39,072 bases of DNA from XYA12-FULL-58-9 sp001798605. Its GTDB lineage: Bacteria > Myxococcota > XYA12-FULL-58-9. This document shows positions 30,238 through 39,042 of this stretch, piece after piece. The stretch covers positions 1-39,072 of the forward strand of contig DAINMX010000036.1 in assembly GCA_036736205.1 (NCBI GenBank). Reading direction: 5' to 3'. Position numbers and translations under genes: made by a program. Each line of letters opens with the position of its first letter. Position 1 is the stretch's first letter. The notes under the pieces were generated by a model. The model ran no database searches, was not told the origin of the DNA, and was given only the letters and a program-made list of their open reading frames with translations.

Positions 30238-31728
30238 ATGTCAGGTAATTTCAACGGCGCGACTTGGAGTTCCACTTTTGTGGAGCCACAACAAGTTGTT
30301 TACCGGCGACAGCCTGCTTCTTTGGAGCAAGTCAAAGCAGGGCTTGCGACTCTGGGTCTCGGTGCCACTGGGCCAGGGGTTGCCGCCTTGCAGGCAAAGC
30401 TCAATATTCTGCTCGAGCACTACAAACCCTTCGACGATTTGTCCAAACTTGTGGTCGATAGCGATCTCGGTCAGCTCACCTATCGTGGTGTGTGGTGGGT
30501 CCAGGAGACCTTTGGTCTCAAGCTCGATGGCCTCGTGGGGCCAGAGACCCTCGGCAAGATTGACGAGCTGATCTCAGGCATAGAGGCAGGCCGCAGCATC
30601 AACAAAGACGTTGCGGTCCGAACAAACGTGACGACCGATCGCTCAATCGACCGTGCGACGGATCCATTGGCCAGCCGTGGGACCACAAGAAATCCCGCGC
30701 CCAAAGGTCCACTGGGGCTGACGGGTCGCGTTGGCTTGAGCTGCGCCAACCGTTCCAACGATGTCGTTGCGGTGCAACGTGCCCTGGTCAAACACGAATA
30801 CCTCAAGGCGGATGAGTTTGACAAAGGAGTATTCGACGAGGCAACCCAAAAAGCCCTGCGTGCCTTCCAGAGCGAGCAAACGCCGTGGAGAGATCTGCGT
30901 GTCGATATCGGTGGCGACACCGCGAAGATGCTCGCGGGGCCGAAGGTAGATCGACTTCCAGTCCTTGAACCGATTTCGGTGCGCCCTATCCCGCCGCCAG
31001 TGGCAGCACCTGAGATCTCCGTGCCAATTCAATTGACTGGCATTTCGGCGATGGAGAATTTTGCGGCGCGCAACGGTCGGGTGACGGGCCGTTTTGCGGG
31101 CGACAAAAAGCTCAGAGAGCAGCAGGCTCAGGTGATCCTCAAGTCCCAAGGACTTTGGCCGCCGGTGGAAGGTCGAGTCTACGCCATCCAAATCGACCAG
31201 GATACGCCCCCGTCCGGACTTTCGTGGAAGGAGCGCAAGGCATTTCTCAGATCCTACACTGGGCAAATGGTTGTGTTTCAAGGCAAGGGACAAAGTCTCG
31301 TTGAGATGAACCACAAGGGCCCCTTCCGTTCGGCGTCTCACCCCAGCGAGGCTACCGCTAGAGATTCAGGAACACCGGACGTCAATTCCGATGGTAAGGG
31401 TGACGTCGCGCATCTGGCCCCGGGTGCCTACGAGTACAGCACGACGATGCGTCGACTGCGCAAGTCAGATAGGTTCGTTTCCGTGCGAGACGTAATCGCC
31501 AATCGCGACCTCAACCAAGACGGTGTCATTAGCGGCGCGGATGAACAGGAGCTATTCCCATCGGCTGGACTCCAGATACATGGAGGCCCGGAGCGACATC
31601 CGGATTCGGCTGGATGCCAGAGTGTGTCGAACGAGGGCTATGGAGAGTTCACCCAACTCGTTCGTTCCGGTGCCGAGACGTTCACCTATGTGCTGGTGCG
31701 ATGCCCCTATGACGGTTGGACCCACTGA
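30238..31728 (+). CDS. Peptidoglycan-binding protein with L,D-transpeptidase-like C-terminal domain
   Basis: 496 residues, no signal peptide. Residues 1-240 duplicate the upstream gene's two PG-binding-1 domains (33 differences by hand count). After the linker the protein is unrelated. Residues about 310-490 end with LQIHGGPERHPDSAGCQSVS: His448, Ser457 and Cys460 fit the HG...SxGC signature of YkuD-type L,D-transpeptidases, though spacing is shorter than usual. Two acidic Ca-binding-like loops precede it, DVNSDGKGD (381-389) and an EF-hand-like DLNQDGVISGAD (424-435). It may cut or re-link peptides in the wall. The gene has its own copy of the upstream element. Confidence 0.78.
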   Translation: MSGNFNGATWSSTFVEPQQVVYRRQPASLEQVKAGLATLGLGATGPGVAALQAKLNILLEHYKPFDDLSKLVVDSDLGQLTYRGVWWVQETFGLKLDGLVGPETLGKIDELISGIEAGRSINKDVAVRTNVTTDRSIDRATDPLASRGTTRNPAPKGPLGLTGRVGLSCANRSNDVVAVQRALVKHEYLKADEFDKGVFDEATQKALRAFQSEQTPWRDLRVDIGGDTAKMLAGPKVDRLPVLEPISVRPIPPPVAAPEISVPIQLTGISAMENFAARNGRVTGRFAGDKKLREQQAQVILKSQGLWPPVEGRVYAIQIDQDTPPSGLSWKERKAFLRSYTGQMVVFQGKGQSLVEMNHKGPFRSASHPSEATARDSGTPDVNSDGKGDVAHLAPGAYEYSTTMRRLRKSDRFVSVRDVIANRDLNQDGVISGADEQELFPSAGLQIHGGPERHPDSAGCQSVSNEGYGEFTQLVRSGAETFTYVLVRCPYDGWTH

Positions 31729-31875
31729 GCCTTACGCCATGGGTCATGGTGCCGTTTGATCGCGAAAATCGGCACCAAGAGAACGATCTCGGATATCTCA
31801 GAAAATCACCATTGCCCCCCATAGGGTCGGCTTTCATGAGGATCTGGGCGCGGAACGTGCTATAGACCACGCCCG

Positions 31876-32505
31876 ATGCAAGACCATGGATCTCCCCTCG
31901 TCATCGGTATTGCCGGGGGCACAGGCTCCGGCAAGAGCACCGTCGCGGCTCGTCTCGGCGAAGGCATGCCCGATGGCTCGATGGTGATCATCGAGCACGA
32001 CTCGTATTACCGTCATCACCCAGATATGGCCATCGAGGAACGTGCCCTTCTCAACTACGATCATCCCGACGCCCTGGACAACGACTTGCTCATTGAGCAA
32101 CTGGACCAGTTGCGTGCATGGAAATCCGCCGAGGTGCCGATTTACGACTACGTCACCCACCTTCGTCGCGAGGAGACCCGTCACATCGATCCAGCACCGG
32201 TGGTGATCGTCGAGGGGATTTTGGTGTTTGTCGACAGCGAGCTGCGAAGCCGCTTCGACGTGAAGATCTTCGTCGACACCGACGCTGACATCAGGGTGTT
32301 CCGACGCGTACGCCGCGACATGGAAACCCGGGGACGCACATTCCAGCAGGTGCGCGAGCAGTACTACAAGTCTGTGCGCCCCATGCACCTGCAGTTTGTC
32401 GAGCCGAGCAAACGCTGGGCCGATGTCATCATTCCGGAGGGCGGCAACAATCGCGTCGCCCTCGATATGATCACCGCACACCTCCTGACCGCGACCCACA
32501 CTTAG
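31876..32505 (+). CDS. udk: Uridine kinase
   Basis: Phosphorylates uridine and cytidine to UMP and CMP in pyrimidine salvage. The 209 residues match the family: P-loop IAGGTGSGKSTVAARL (about 11-26), substrate motif EHDSYYRH, the NYDHPDALD segment, PIYDYVTHLR, VVIVEGILVF, and the lid RRDMETRGRTFQQV. The stop overlaps the end of the convergent CpsB gene by four bases. The upstream 147 bases contain TATAGA close to the start but no supported promoter. Confidence 0.94.
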   Translation: MQDHGSPLVIGIAGGTGSGKSTVAARLGEGMPDGSMVIIEHDSYYRHHPDMAIEERALLNYDHPDALDNDLLIEQLDQLRAWKSAEVPIYDYVTHLRREETRHIDPAPVVIVEGILVFVDSELRSRFDVKIFVDTDADIRVFRRVRRDMETRGRTFQQVREQYYKSVRPMHLQFVEPSKRWADVIIPEGGNNRVALDMITAHLLTATHT

Positions 32506-33233
32506 CCACGAACGATTGGCTCGATGTCATCGGCTGAGGCATCAGCAACGATAGCCTTGGGATTGACTCCTGCACCCAACTCGGCCGCACCATCACCCAG
32601 CCAAGAGAATGCTTGAGTAAGCCATTTTTCGGCGGTGCCGACAGAGTGCAGATCGGTTGCCAGCACATGGACGAGGCCGCACTGCAGCATGCTGCGGGCG
32701 CGCTGCCGTTCCTCGTCACCATAGACACCAACAAAGGACCCGATCTCAGCCTGCATGCGCACGCCCCGCGTAACCATGCGCTCGATGACCTCGAGGTCCA
32801 GACTCATCGAGCGTTCGGGATGGGCCAAAAGGACTCGGTATCCACGGGTCTGAACACGAAACAGCACGGCTTCGACGTCGACCACAGCGCCCCACGGTAG
32901 CTCGAGGAGGAGCCATTTCGACTTGCCACCGATGGTAATCAATTCCCCTGCAGCCATGCGTTGCATGAGCTCAACACCCAGATAGTGCTCGGCATTGGGC
33001 AGAACATCGAAGGAGCTCCCCTCTGCTTTCAGGGCAGCACATAGTTGGTCGCGCGCCTGCTTGGCCTCAACTTCCGCAACATCGCCACCTGGACCACCGC
33101 CATGATGTGGCGACGCCGCGGCACCCGTGAATCCGACTTGACCAAGGAGGCGCACCATATCCAGCGCCTCGCCGAGATCGGCGGCACCATCGTCGACATG
33201 AGGAAGAATGTGGCAGTGGAGATCGAGCATCAT
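32502..33233 (-). CDS. CpsB/YwqE-type PHP-domain phosphatase (protein-tyrosine phosphatase)
   Basis: Manganese-dependent PHP phosphoesterase of the family that dephosphorylates bacterial tyrosine kinases of capsule export. The 243 residues keep the metal-ligand motifs: DLHCHILPHVDDGA (about 4-17), ASPHH, AHPERS (about 136-141), and LATDLHS (about 189-195). No kinase or capsule gene is adjacent; the only partner is the upstream unknown gene, whose stop overlaps this start (ATGA), so a regulatory role beyond capsule control is possible. ATGs at 33233 and 33230 are both usable. It converges with udk. Confidence 0.87.
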   Translation of the reverse strand: MMLDLHCHILPHVDDGAADLGEALDMVRLLGQVGFTGAAASPHHGGGPGGDVAEVEAKQARDQLCAALKAEGSSFDVLPNAEHYLGVELMQRMAAGELITIGGKSKWLLLELPWGAVVDVEAVLFRVQTRGYRVLLAHPERSMSLDLEVIERMVTRGVRMQAEIGSFVGVYGDEERQRARSMLQCGLVHVLATDLHSVGTAEKWLTQAFSWLGDGAAELGAGVNPKAIVADASADDIEPIVRG

Positions 33234-33949
33234 TTGTTCTTGATGCCCAGCATTTTTGCGAGCCGGCGGTGCATGCCCGCGGCGGCACCCGCTGTCCTTT
33301 CCATGAGCTCGCGGCCGTCGGCTGCGATATCCTCGGATTGATTCACCGCATCACCACCAGCCTTTACAGCTTGGTCAACCGTCGGACTCGGGGGCAATCG
33401 CCGCTGTTGTTTCAACATGCGGGCCAGGGCCACTTTTCGTGCCTCCACCATGACCGCGAGCTGCTCCATCCTCTGCAAAATCATTTCGGCGGTAACGCCC
33501 TCACCCCTTGCCCACTGCCCCTGTCGTCCGAGCATGTTCTCAAGGCAGAGATCAACAGAGCCGTCGAGCCCCATCAGTGAGCTCGCGTCACGGAGCCTCG
33601 CCGGCTCTGGGCTCTCCATACCGCGTGGTGGGGGTGGCAAAACGATCTTGCGCAGGTCTGAGGCTCCCTCGCCCCCCCTGAGCGCCTTCATGTTGCTCGC
33701 CCGCTGGTTGACCTCACGCACACCAGAGGTGTCACTGTTGAAATACGCCGCCTTGAAAGCTGGTGCCTTGGTTTGCGGTGCTCGCGCAGCCGGCGCCTGA
33801 CTCGATGAGCCCTCCGACACCCGCCCCAAATCCCGCGCCCCCCCCACTTTCCCAGGCTTTTTGACGACGTCAGTCTTGCTGTTGTCCGTGGCCTCATCGG
33901 GGAGAATGATCGGCACTTGGGGTTTGTGGAGAAGATCGCGCCCTGACAT
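33230..33949 (-). CDS. Hypothetical helical protein coupled to the CpsB-type phosphatase
   Basis: I do not recognise a family. 239 residues, with no signal peptide or membrane helix. The first ~130 are polar and Pro/Ser-rich, likely disordered (PQVPIILPDEA, VLPPPPRG). The rest is helical with heptad-like stretches (ILQRMEQLAVMVEARKVALARMLKQQ, split here as ILQRMEQLAVMVEARK and ALARMLKQQRRL) and a basic C-terminus MLGIKNK. The overlap with the phosphatase gene suggests a binding partner or substrate. The ATG at 33949 has AGGATAGA upstream. Confidence 0.65.
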   Translation of the reverse strand: MSGRDLLHKPQVPIILPDEATDNSKTDVVKKPGKVGGARDLGRVSEGSSSQAPAARAPQTKAPAFKAAYFNSDTSGVREVNQRASNMKALRGGEGASDLRKIVLPPPPRGMESPEPARLRDASSLMGLDGSVDLCLENMLGRQGQWARGEGVTAEMILQRMEQLAVMVEARKVALARMLKQQRRLPPSPTVDQAVKAGGDAVNQSEDIAADGRELMERTAGAAAGMHRRLAKMLGIKNK

Positions 33950-34100
33950 TCTTCTATCCTACACTCGCACGCGGCCAACCGCAAAGTGGTATGGGAGGAG
34001 GAGCCCAACATTAGGCGCTTCGAATCAGATGCAGGGCTGCCTTCGCCTCCATTCCATGATTAAGTGACGTTCAATCTCTCACCACCCGCAAGGTCAAGAC

Positions 34101-35201
34101 ATGAGAATGAGAGCAACCAGAGAAGATGTTCGCCGAGCGGCCGGACGACACATCATCTGTGGTTTTGACGGCACCGAGTTGACCCCAGAACTCAATGAGA
34201 TCCTCCGGGAGGTGAATCCCGCAGGCCTGATCTTGTTCGCCCGCAACGTCGAGGCTCCCGAACAAGTGAACGAGCTGTGCCGCGAGCTCAAAACGATACG
34301 CGCAGGCGACCCACTTCTCATCTGCGTAGACCAAGAAGGCGGCAGGGTTGCCCGCATTCGAGCTCCGGCGACCGAGTGGCCGACCATGCGTGAAGTCGGC
34401 CGGTGCAACGACCCAAAGCTCACCGAACGCCTTGGCAGCGCCATGGCCACAGAGCTTAGGGCAATGGGGATCGACCTCAATCTGGCACCTGTTCTCGACG
34501 TTGACACCAATCCAGACAACCCCGTCATCGGCGACCGGTCCTTCTCACGGGAACCGGAGACGGTTGCAGAGCTTGGTTGCGCGTTGGCCCGTGGCCTCGA
34601 AGGGGCGGGCGTCGGCTCCTGCGGCAAGCATTTCCCCGGGCACGGCGATACAGACCTCGACTCCCACTTCGCGTTGCCCCATGTGGGTCACAGCCCGGAT
34701 CGCTTGCGAAACACCGAGTGGATTCCTTTTCGTCGGGCCATAGACTCAGGTATGGGTGCAGTCATGACCGCCCACGTCGTTGTCGAGGCGCTTGATCCCA
34801 CACGCCCCGCGACACTGTCGCGGCCAGCATTGTCGCCATTGCGCGACCAACTCGGGTTTCGCGGCGTCATCGTCAGCGACGACATTGAAATGCAGGCCTT
34901 GGCCGACCATTTCACCAGCGAGGAAATCGCCGTCTTCGGGGTCAACGCGGGAATTGATGTGTTCCTCGCCTATCAGCAGCCGGAAGCCATTCTCAATCTT
35001 TATCGCAGTCTTGTCGTTGCCTGTGAGCAGGAGATTATCGACCACGCAGATCTCCTCGATGGCGAAACTCGTCTCATCAAATGGCGGCAGCAATTCTGCC
35101 GCGTTCCCGGTCCTTGGGCCAAAGTGGGACACCTGGTGGGTCACCACGAACATCGGCGGCTCATCACCGAAATCCACCAACGGGCGATGGGCAATGTGTG
35201 A
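34101..35201 (+). CDS. nagZ: Beta-N-acetylhexosaminidase NagZ-like (GH3)
   Basis: Cleaves GlcNAc from anhydro-muropeptides during cell-wall recycling in the cytoplasm. The 366 residues have the GH3 fold: VDQEGGRVARIR (about 76-87), VLDVDTNPDNPVIGDRSF (about 130-147), the NagZ hallmark KHFPGHGDTDLDSH (about 175-188) with the loop histidine, and the nucleophile in GVIVSDDIEMQAL. No signal peptide, as expected. The tail after about 330 is not typical. The start is the first of two close ATGs, with AAGG upstream. It is divergent from the CpsB/unknown pair, with a 151-base gap holding nothing recognised. Confidence 0.9.
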   Translation: MRMRATREDVRRAAGRHIICGFDGTELTPELNEILREVNPAGLILFARNVEAPEQVNELCRELKTIRAGDPLLICVDQEGGRVARIRAPATEWPTMREVGRCNDPKLTERLGSAMATELRAMGIDLNLAPVLDVDTNPDNPVIGDRSFSREPETVAELGCALARGLEGAGVGSCGKHFPGHGDTDLDSHFALPHVGHSPDRLRNTEWIPFRRAIDSGMGAVMTAHVVVEALDPTRPATLSRPALSPLRDQLGFRGVIVSDDIEMQALADHFTSEEIAVFGVNAGIDVFLAYQQPEAILNLYRSLVVACEQEIIDHADLLDGETRLIKWRQQFCRVPGPWAKVGHLVGHHEHRRLITEIHQRAMGNV

Positions 35202-35290
35202 GATCGAACTCAGTTGACGGTGTCACCAGCATCCTTGGTTCGAGACCGACGGGCGCTCACTTCGTGAGATCCAAATGTCTACGGCTGCAG

Positions 35291-35326
35291 ACGTGGAAGA
35301 CGTGGAAGACGTGGAAGACGTGGAAG
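35291..35326. repeat. Four tandem copies of ACGTGGAAG
   Basis: Four perfect 9-base units, followed by a partial ACGCGAAAA, lie between the ends of nagZ and the convergent SpoIID-type gene. Read in frame they would give Trp-Lys-Thr or Pro-Arg-Leu repeats, but no supported gene covers them. Confidence 0.9.
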
Positions 35327-35342
35327 ACGCGAAAATGTATGA

Positions 35343-36656
35343 TTACTCGTAGACCCGCTCAAGGGTCGTTCCCGGGTAATAGTGGCGCAATATCTCTTGA
35401 TAACCGATCCCCCGGGCGGCCATGACAGCAGCGCCGATCTGACACAGTCCAACGCCATGCCCCCAACCTGCCCCGTTGAGCACGAACACGTCGGGGCGCT
35501 CGACGGGACCTTCACAATCGACGGCAAAAGCAGAGCTGTAGAGATGGGATGGCGACAGGGCTCGCCGTATCTCGAGTTCCTTGCCAATAATGCGGCTACC
35601 GCGTTCCCCGACAATCCGCAACCGCACCAACCGGCCTGACAATCCCCGCTCCACCGGTTGCAGGGCGATAACACGACCGAGGTCGAGGCCCAGCTTGGAT
35701 TGCACGAGCGCTGTGACGGCGTCGGCCCCCAGTCGCACCTGCCAACGGAAAAAGTCGTCGGTCTGCCGATCAAAGGACGTCAGAACCTCGTCAAGAATCG
35801 CGTCGTCCCTGCAATTGCAATAGGCATCGGGGCGAGCGGCGAGAAATTGGCGGAAAGCCATCTCTCCTGTGATGGGCGGATCGGGCATGGCAGGGTCAGG
35901 TCCGTCAACGAAGGGGACCAGATACGGAACCTCCTCATCACTCCAGGCAGTACGAAAATCTTCGGTGACACCACCGCACGCCTTGGCATAGCGCGCGTCA
36001 CACACTTCGCCGTCATAGGAGAGGACCTGACCACGGGTGACACCGATCGCGTCAAAGGCGGTGCCGGTGCGAATCCGGCCGGTGCCATGATACCGCTGAC
36101 AATGGTCGTCAGCACAAACGTCGAAGCTCACGTGCCCTTCCCGATCATACCAGCGGATGAGTTCCTCACCTTCCGGTGCCGGCACGTTAGTGTCTTTGTT
36201 GCCACACATGCGCGCCGCACATTGCGCCAGCAACCAACTTCGCGAAACCACGCTGTGCGCCTTGACCAGATCCGCCGGCGAGGTGGCACTCATCTCCGAG
36301 CATATAACCGAGGTCAGGTAGGTTTCGAGCGGGACAAGGTTGATCACCGTCAAGCGATTGCCGGCGGCCACGAACCGAATTGCGCCGGCAAAGGTCTGTA
36401 CTTCCTGTTGCTGCCAGTGAAACTGCACGCCAATGGTCGTCTCAAGGGAAAAGCGGCAGTTGTCCAACCGGGTCGGGGACCAGCAGAGTTTCTTGGTCTG
36501 CGTCCCGCCGTAGCGGATCGTCTCCCCTGCCGGTAGAACACGATGCTCTCCGGCACCAATCACCTTGCCTTCGGCGTCGACAAAGTCGCCCTCCAACTTC
36601 ACCGTTGTCCCCTCGGCGTCCAGAACCAACCCCACTTCGATTGACGGCTCTTTCAT
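35343..36656 (-). CDS. SpoIID/LytB-domain protein
   Basis: 437 residues. SpoIID-family proteins are glycan-strand lytic transglycosylases or regulators of wall hydrolases. An N-terminal region of about 75 residues is beta-rich (IEVGLVLDAEGTTVKL). The SpoIID domain runs from LVPLETYLTSVICSEM (about 125) to the C-terminus: KAHSVVSRSWLLAQC, YDGEVCDARYAKACGG, WGHGVGLCQIGA (about 400-411), then ILRHYYPGTTL. Cysteines are many. No clear signal peptide is present, unusual for a wall enzyme. ATG at 36656 follows GGGAG at 5 bases and overlaps the DUF4922 stop. Last gene of a three-gene coupled operon. Confidence 0.88.
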   Translation of the reverse strand: MKEPSIEVGLVLDAEGTTVKLEGDFVDAEGKVIGAGEHRVLPAGETIRYGGTQTKKLCWSPTRLDNCRFSLETTIGVQFHWQQQEVQTFAGAIRFVAAGNRLTVINLVPLETYLTSVICSEMSATSPADLVKAHSVVSRSWLLAQCAARMCGNKDTNVPAPEGEELIRWYDREGHVSFDVCADDHCQRYHGTGRIRTGTAFDAIGVTRGQVLSYDGEVCDARYAKACGGVTEDFRTAWSDEEVPYLVPFVDGPDPAMPDPPITGEMAFRQFLAARPDAYCNCRDDAILDEVLTSFDRQTDDFFRWQVRLGADAVTALVQSKLGLDLGRVIALQPVERGLSGRLVRLRIVGERGSRIIGKELEIRRALSPSHLYSSAFAVDCEGPVERPDVFVLNGAGWGHGVGLCQIGAAVMAARGIGYQEILRHYYPGTTLERVYE

Positions 36657-37594
36657 TCGATCTCCCGAATGGCTGCGCGGATTCGCTCCTCGTCCAGACA
36701 CACCTCGGCATAAATGCTTCGCACAAGATCGGCGTCGATTCTGTCGATGTGCTCGACATCGGCGAGCACCACGATCCCCATCATCTCCAGGGCTGCTGGG
36801 CTGACGCAGACGCGTGCCGATTCCTTCGCGAAGTAACACCTCGGACGGTGTGCCATTCTCGGAAACACGAAGGCGTTGTTCACGCCCTCCCGGTAAACCG
36901 CCACCACATTAACAAGAGGTTCCGCATCGGTGGAACCTTTGAGCACATCGAGCAAGCGCACAATGCGCTCGCTCACCGCAGCTGTCTCAGCCCCACGCAA
37001 AAGTATCCCTTGCCGGCCGAACTGGCACAGGTGCTCGACCGCAGGCCCACGGGCTGAAGTCTCAGCGAGTAGAGGGATGTTGGCAGCGGCACCACCCTGA
37101 AAGTGGAAATGATCAGGAGCCGAGGCACCGCATTGAGGGCCATTGTAAAAGACGAACAGATCGGGCCCCAGACCACGGGCCAGCTCGAGCAGGTGGAGCT
37201 CTCGGCCTGCCAAGCTCTGCGGCTCATGCTCGCGCGACGGAATCGTGAGATGTGATTTGACTATGGGAAACGGATTGGGGAGAGCAACGAGATCACCGAC
37301 CCCAATACCGCGCTCCGCCGCGGGCATGTTGTCGGGGCAAAGAAAACACGGTCGCGCCAACAACGACGCCGGGTCCACACGGGCATGCACCGACGCCCGC
37401 CGGCCGGGGTTTGCCTGCACCACCACGCGGGAGTCGTCGTCTTGCAGCTCCCGCTGCTGCATCCCGGACAACGCCCCGACACCGGAGGCGAGCGCCGGCC
37501 AGCTCGCGCGCTGCTCGGTCATGAGATCTTGAACATGCACGGCCGACAGTGCCCCCATCGGCACGGCGGTTGCGACTTTGGACGTCCAGCTCAT
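36653..37594 (-). CDS. DUF4922 protein, HIT/nucleotide-phosphorylase-like
   Basis: 313 residues. CFLCPDNMP (about 84-92), NPFPIVKSHLTIP (about 108-120) and CGASAPDHFHFQGG (about 153-166) give the HxHxQ signature of the HIT superfamily, as in GDP-L-galactose phosphorylase and Apa1-type adenylyltransferases, so a nucleotide-sugar or dinucleotide phosphorylase activity is likely. The true activity of DUF4922 is, to my knowledge, not established. ATG at 37594 overlaps the GT2 stop (ATGA) and the stop overlaps the SpoIID start (ATGA). An open upstream extension to 37762 lies within the GT2 gene and is spurious. Confidence 0.85.
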   Translation of the reverse strand: MSWTSKVATAVPMGALSAVHVQDLMTEQRASWPALASGVGALSGMQQRELQDDDSRVVVQANPGRRASVHARVDPASLLARPCFLCPDNMPAAERGIGVGDLVALPNPFPIVKSHLTIPSREHEPQSLAGRELHLLELARGLGPDLFVFYNGPQCGASAPDHFHFQGGAAANIPLLAETSARGPAVEHLCQFGRQGILLRGAETAAVSERIVRLLDVLKGSTDAEPLVNVVAVYREGVNNAFVFPRMAHRPRCYFAKESARVCVSPAALEMMGIVVLADVEHIDRIDADLVRSIYAEVCLDEERIRAAIREIE

Positions 37595-39042
37595 GAGCGA
37601 TTCTGTCTTTGTCTGGCCCACAGCTCGATGGTGCGCAATCGGTCTTTGTAAAGATGGTAACGGTTGCTCGTCGCCAACGGCAGCGCACTGTCGCTGTTTC
37701 CTTGCCAACGCCGACACCAATAGAGGGAGTCGTAGATGCGTCCCAAACGATAGTCGCGGCACATTCTTAGCGCTACGGCGTAGTCCTCCCCGTAGCTGAC
37801 ATTGGGAAAGCCAATCTGGCGCAACGTCGGCACGTGGAAGGCGCGCGGGGCCCCTAGGCCGGCAATGCGCAGGGCGTTGTTGTGACCGTTGTCATCGCTC
37901 CACTCCCGGTGATCGACGAGGCCCGGTGGCAGTGGCTCAAGATCGAAGCTGACGGTGGAGTAGGAACCAATGACCATGGCACAGCCCTTATCGAGTTCAG
38001 CGACGATGCGGGCGAGCACGTTCGTGCCGTTGTAGGCGTCGTCGCTGTCGAGCTGCACCGCATAACGGCCGCATTGTTCACTCTCGATTGCGTGCTGCCA
38101 ACAGCCACCGATACCGAGATCGCGTCGGCGGGGCACAAGATGCACCAGCCGGAGGTCTTCTGCCGCCATGGCTGCCAACACCTCGGTGGTGCCGTCTTCG
38201 GAGTGGTTGTCCACGACAATGACGTTGAACTGAAACTCGGTCTCCTGGGCCAGGGCACTTCTGACCGCTTCCCCCACGGTCTTCTGCCGGTTCTTCACCG
38301 GAATGATGACACTCGCGGCCGTGACGTACAGGCGGTCGTCGTCCACGGGCTTGCCTGTGGGCGGCGGCAGCCAGGCGTCAATACGACGCAGGTGGGACGT
38401 TGCCACCTGCTCCATCTCGATTTGATAATCCCGCTTGCGGGGATCCACATAGTCGAACACCTTTTCGCCACTCTTGCGGGCGTCAAGAGTTGGGAGTGCA
38501 TAGAGCGGCTCTGGAATGTGCAAAAAGCGTCCCGCCTCGCTCAGTCGCAAACGGAGATCGTACCACCCGCCGAAGGAGAGATCGTCGGCGCGCTGCACCG
38601 AACCAAGGGTGTCGGCCCGCAAGACGACCACCCCGCCGAAGTCGAAATCGTCGCGAAGACTACCTGGCTGATAGTCGATCAGCGGGTGGGGACTTTGGTT
38701 GTCGTGGTCGACATCAATGTAGTCGCTGTAGGTGAGCACGGCCCCAGCGTCCACAGCGCAGCACCGCAGACGTTTGACATCAATCGCGGTGGGACCGGCG
38801 AAAACCCAAAGGAGGTGCTCGGCCCCCGTGGTCTCGAGCCAGGCGACGATCGATCTCACACTGTCGCTCGACCACATGCGATTGACCACAATACTGGTGC
38901 AGCCCGGGGGCACCTCGACGTCTGGTGCATGGGCCGCGGCGATATCACCCACAGCATCATTGGCCTGGAGCTCGGCCAGGCTCGAGCGTGAGCTGTCGAG
39001 ATCGGAGACGGTCAGCAAGGCCGCCATAGGTTTTCGCGTCAT
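37591..39042 (-). CDS. Glycosyltransferase family 2 protein with extra N-terminal GT-like half
   Basis: 483 residues. A full GT-A/GT2 domain lies at about 240-460: SVIIPVKNRQKTVGEAV, VIVVDNHSEDGT, the DxD-type QLDSDDAYNG, and FPNVSYGEDYAVALR. Before it, about 60-200 looks like the acceptor half of another GT2 fold (AVLTYSDYIDVD, DDFDFGGVVVLRADTLG, GGWYDLRLRL), so the protein may be a fusion with one degenerate domain. No membrane helix. Donor and acceptor unknown. First gene of the coupled set GT2 - DUF4922 - SpoIID. The ATG at 39042 is within 30 bases of the window edge, so upstream genes may be missing. Confidence 0.87.
   Translation of the reverse strand: MTRKPMAALLTVSDLDSSRSSLAELQANDAVGDIAAAHAPDVEVPPGCTSIVVNRMWSSDSVRSIVAWLETTGAEHLLWVFAGPTAIDVKRLRCCAVDAGAVLTYSDYIDVDHDNQSPHPLIDYQPGSLRDDFDFGGVVVLRADTLGSVQRADDLSFGGWYDLRLRLSEAGRFLHIPEPLYALPTLDARKSGEKVFDYVDPRKRDYQIEMEQVATSHLRRIDAWLPPPTGKPVDDDRLYVTAASVIIPVKNRQKTVGEAVRSALAQETEFQFNVIVVDNHSEDGTTEVLAAMAAEDLRLVHLVPRRRDLGIGGCWQHAIESEQCGRYAVQLDSDDAYNGTNVLARIVAELDKGCAMVIGSYSTVSFDLEPLPPGLVDHREWSDDNGHNNALRIAGLGAPRAFHVPTLRQIGFPNVSYGEDYAVALRMCRDYRLGRIYDSLYWCRRWQGNSDSALPLATSNRYHLYKDRLRTIELWARQRQNRS

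Noticed and set aside
37882..38991. 369-residue plus-strand frame opposite the glycosyltransferase
   Set aside because: Antisense frame with composition set by the GT2 codons; GT2 motifs on the minus strand are unambiguous.
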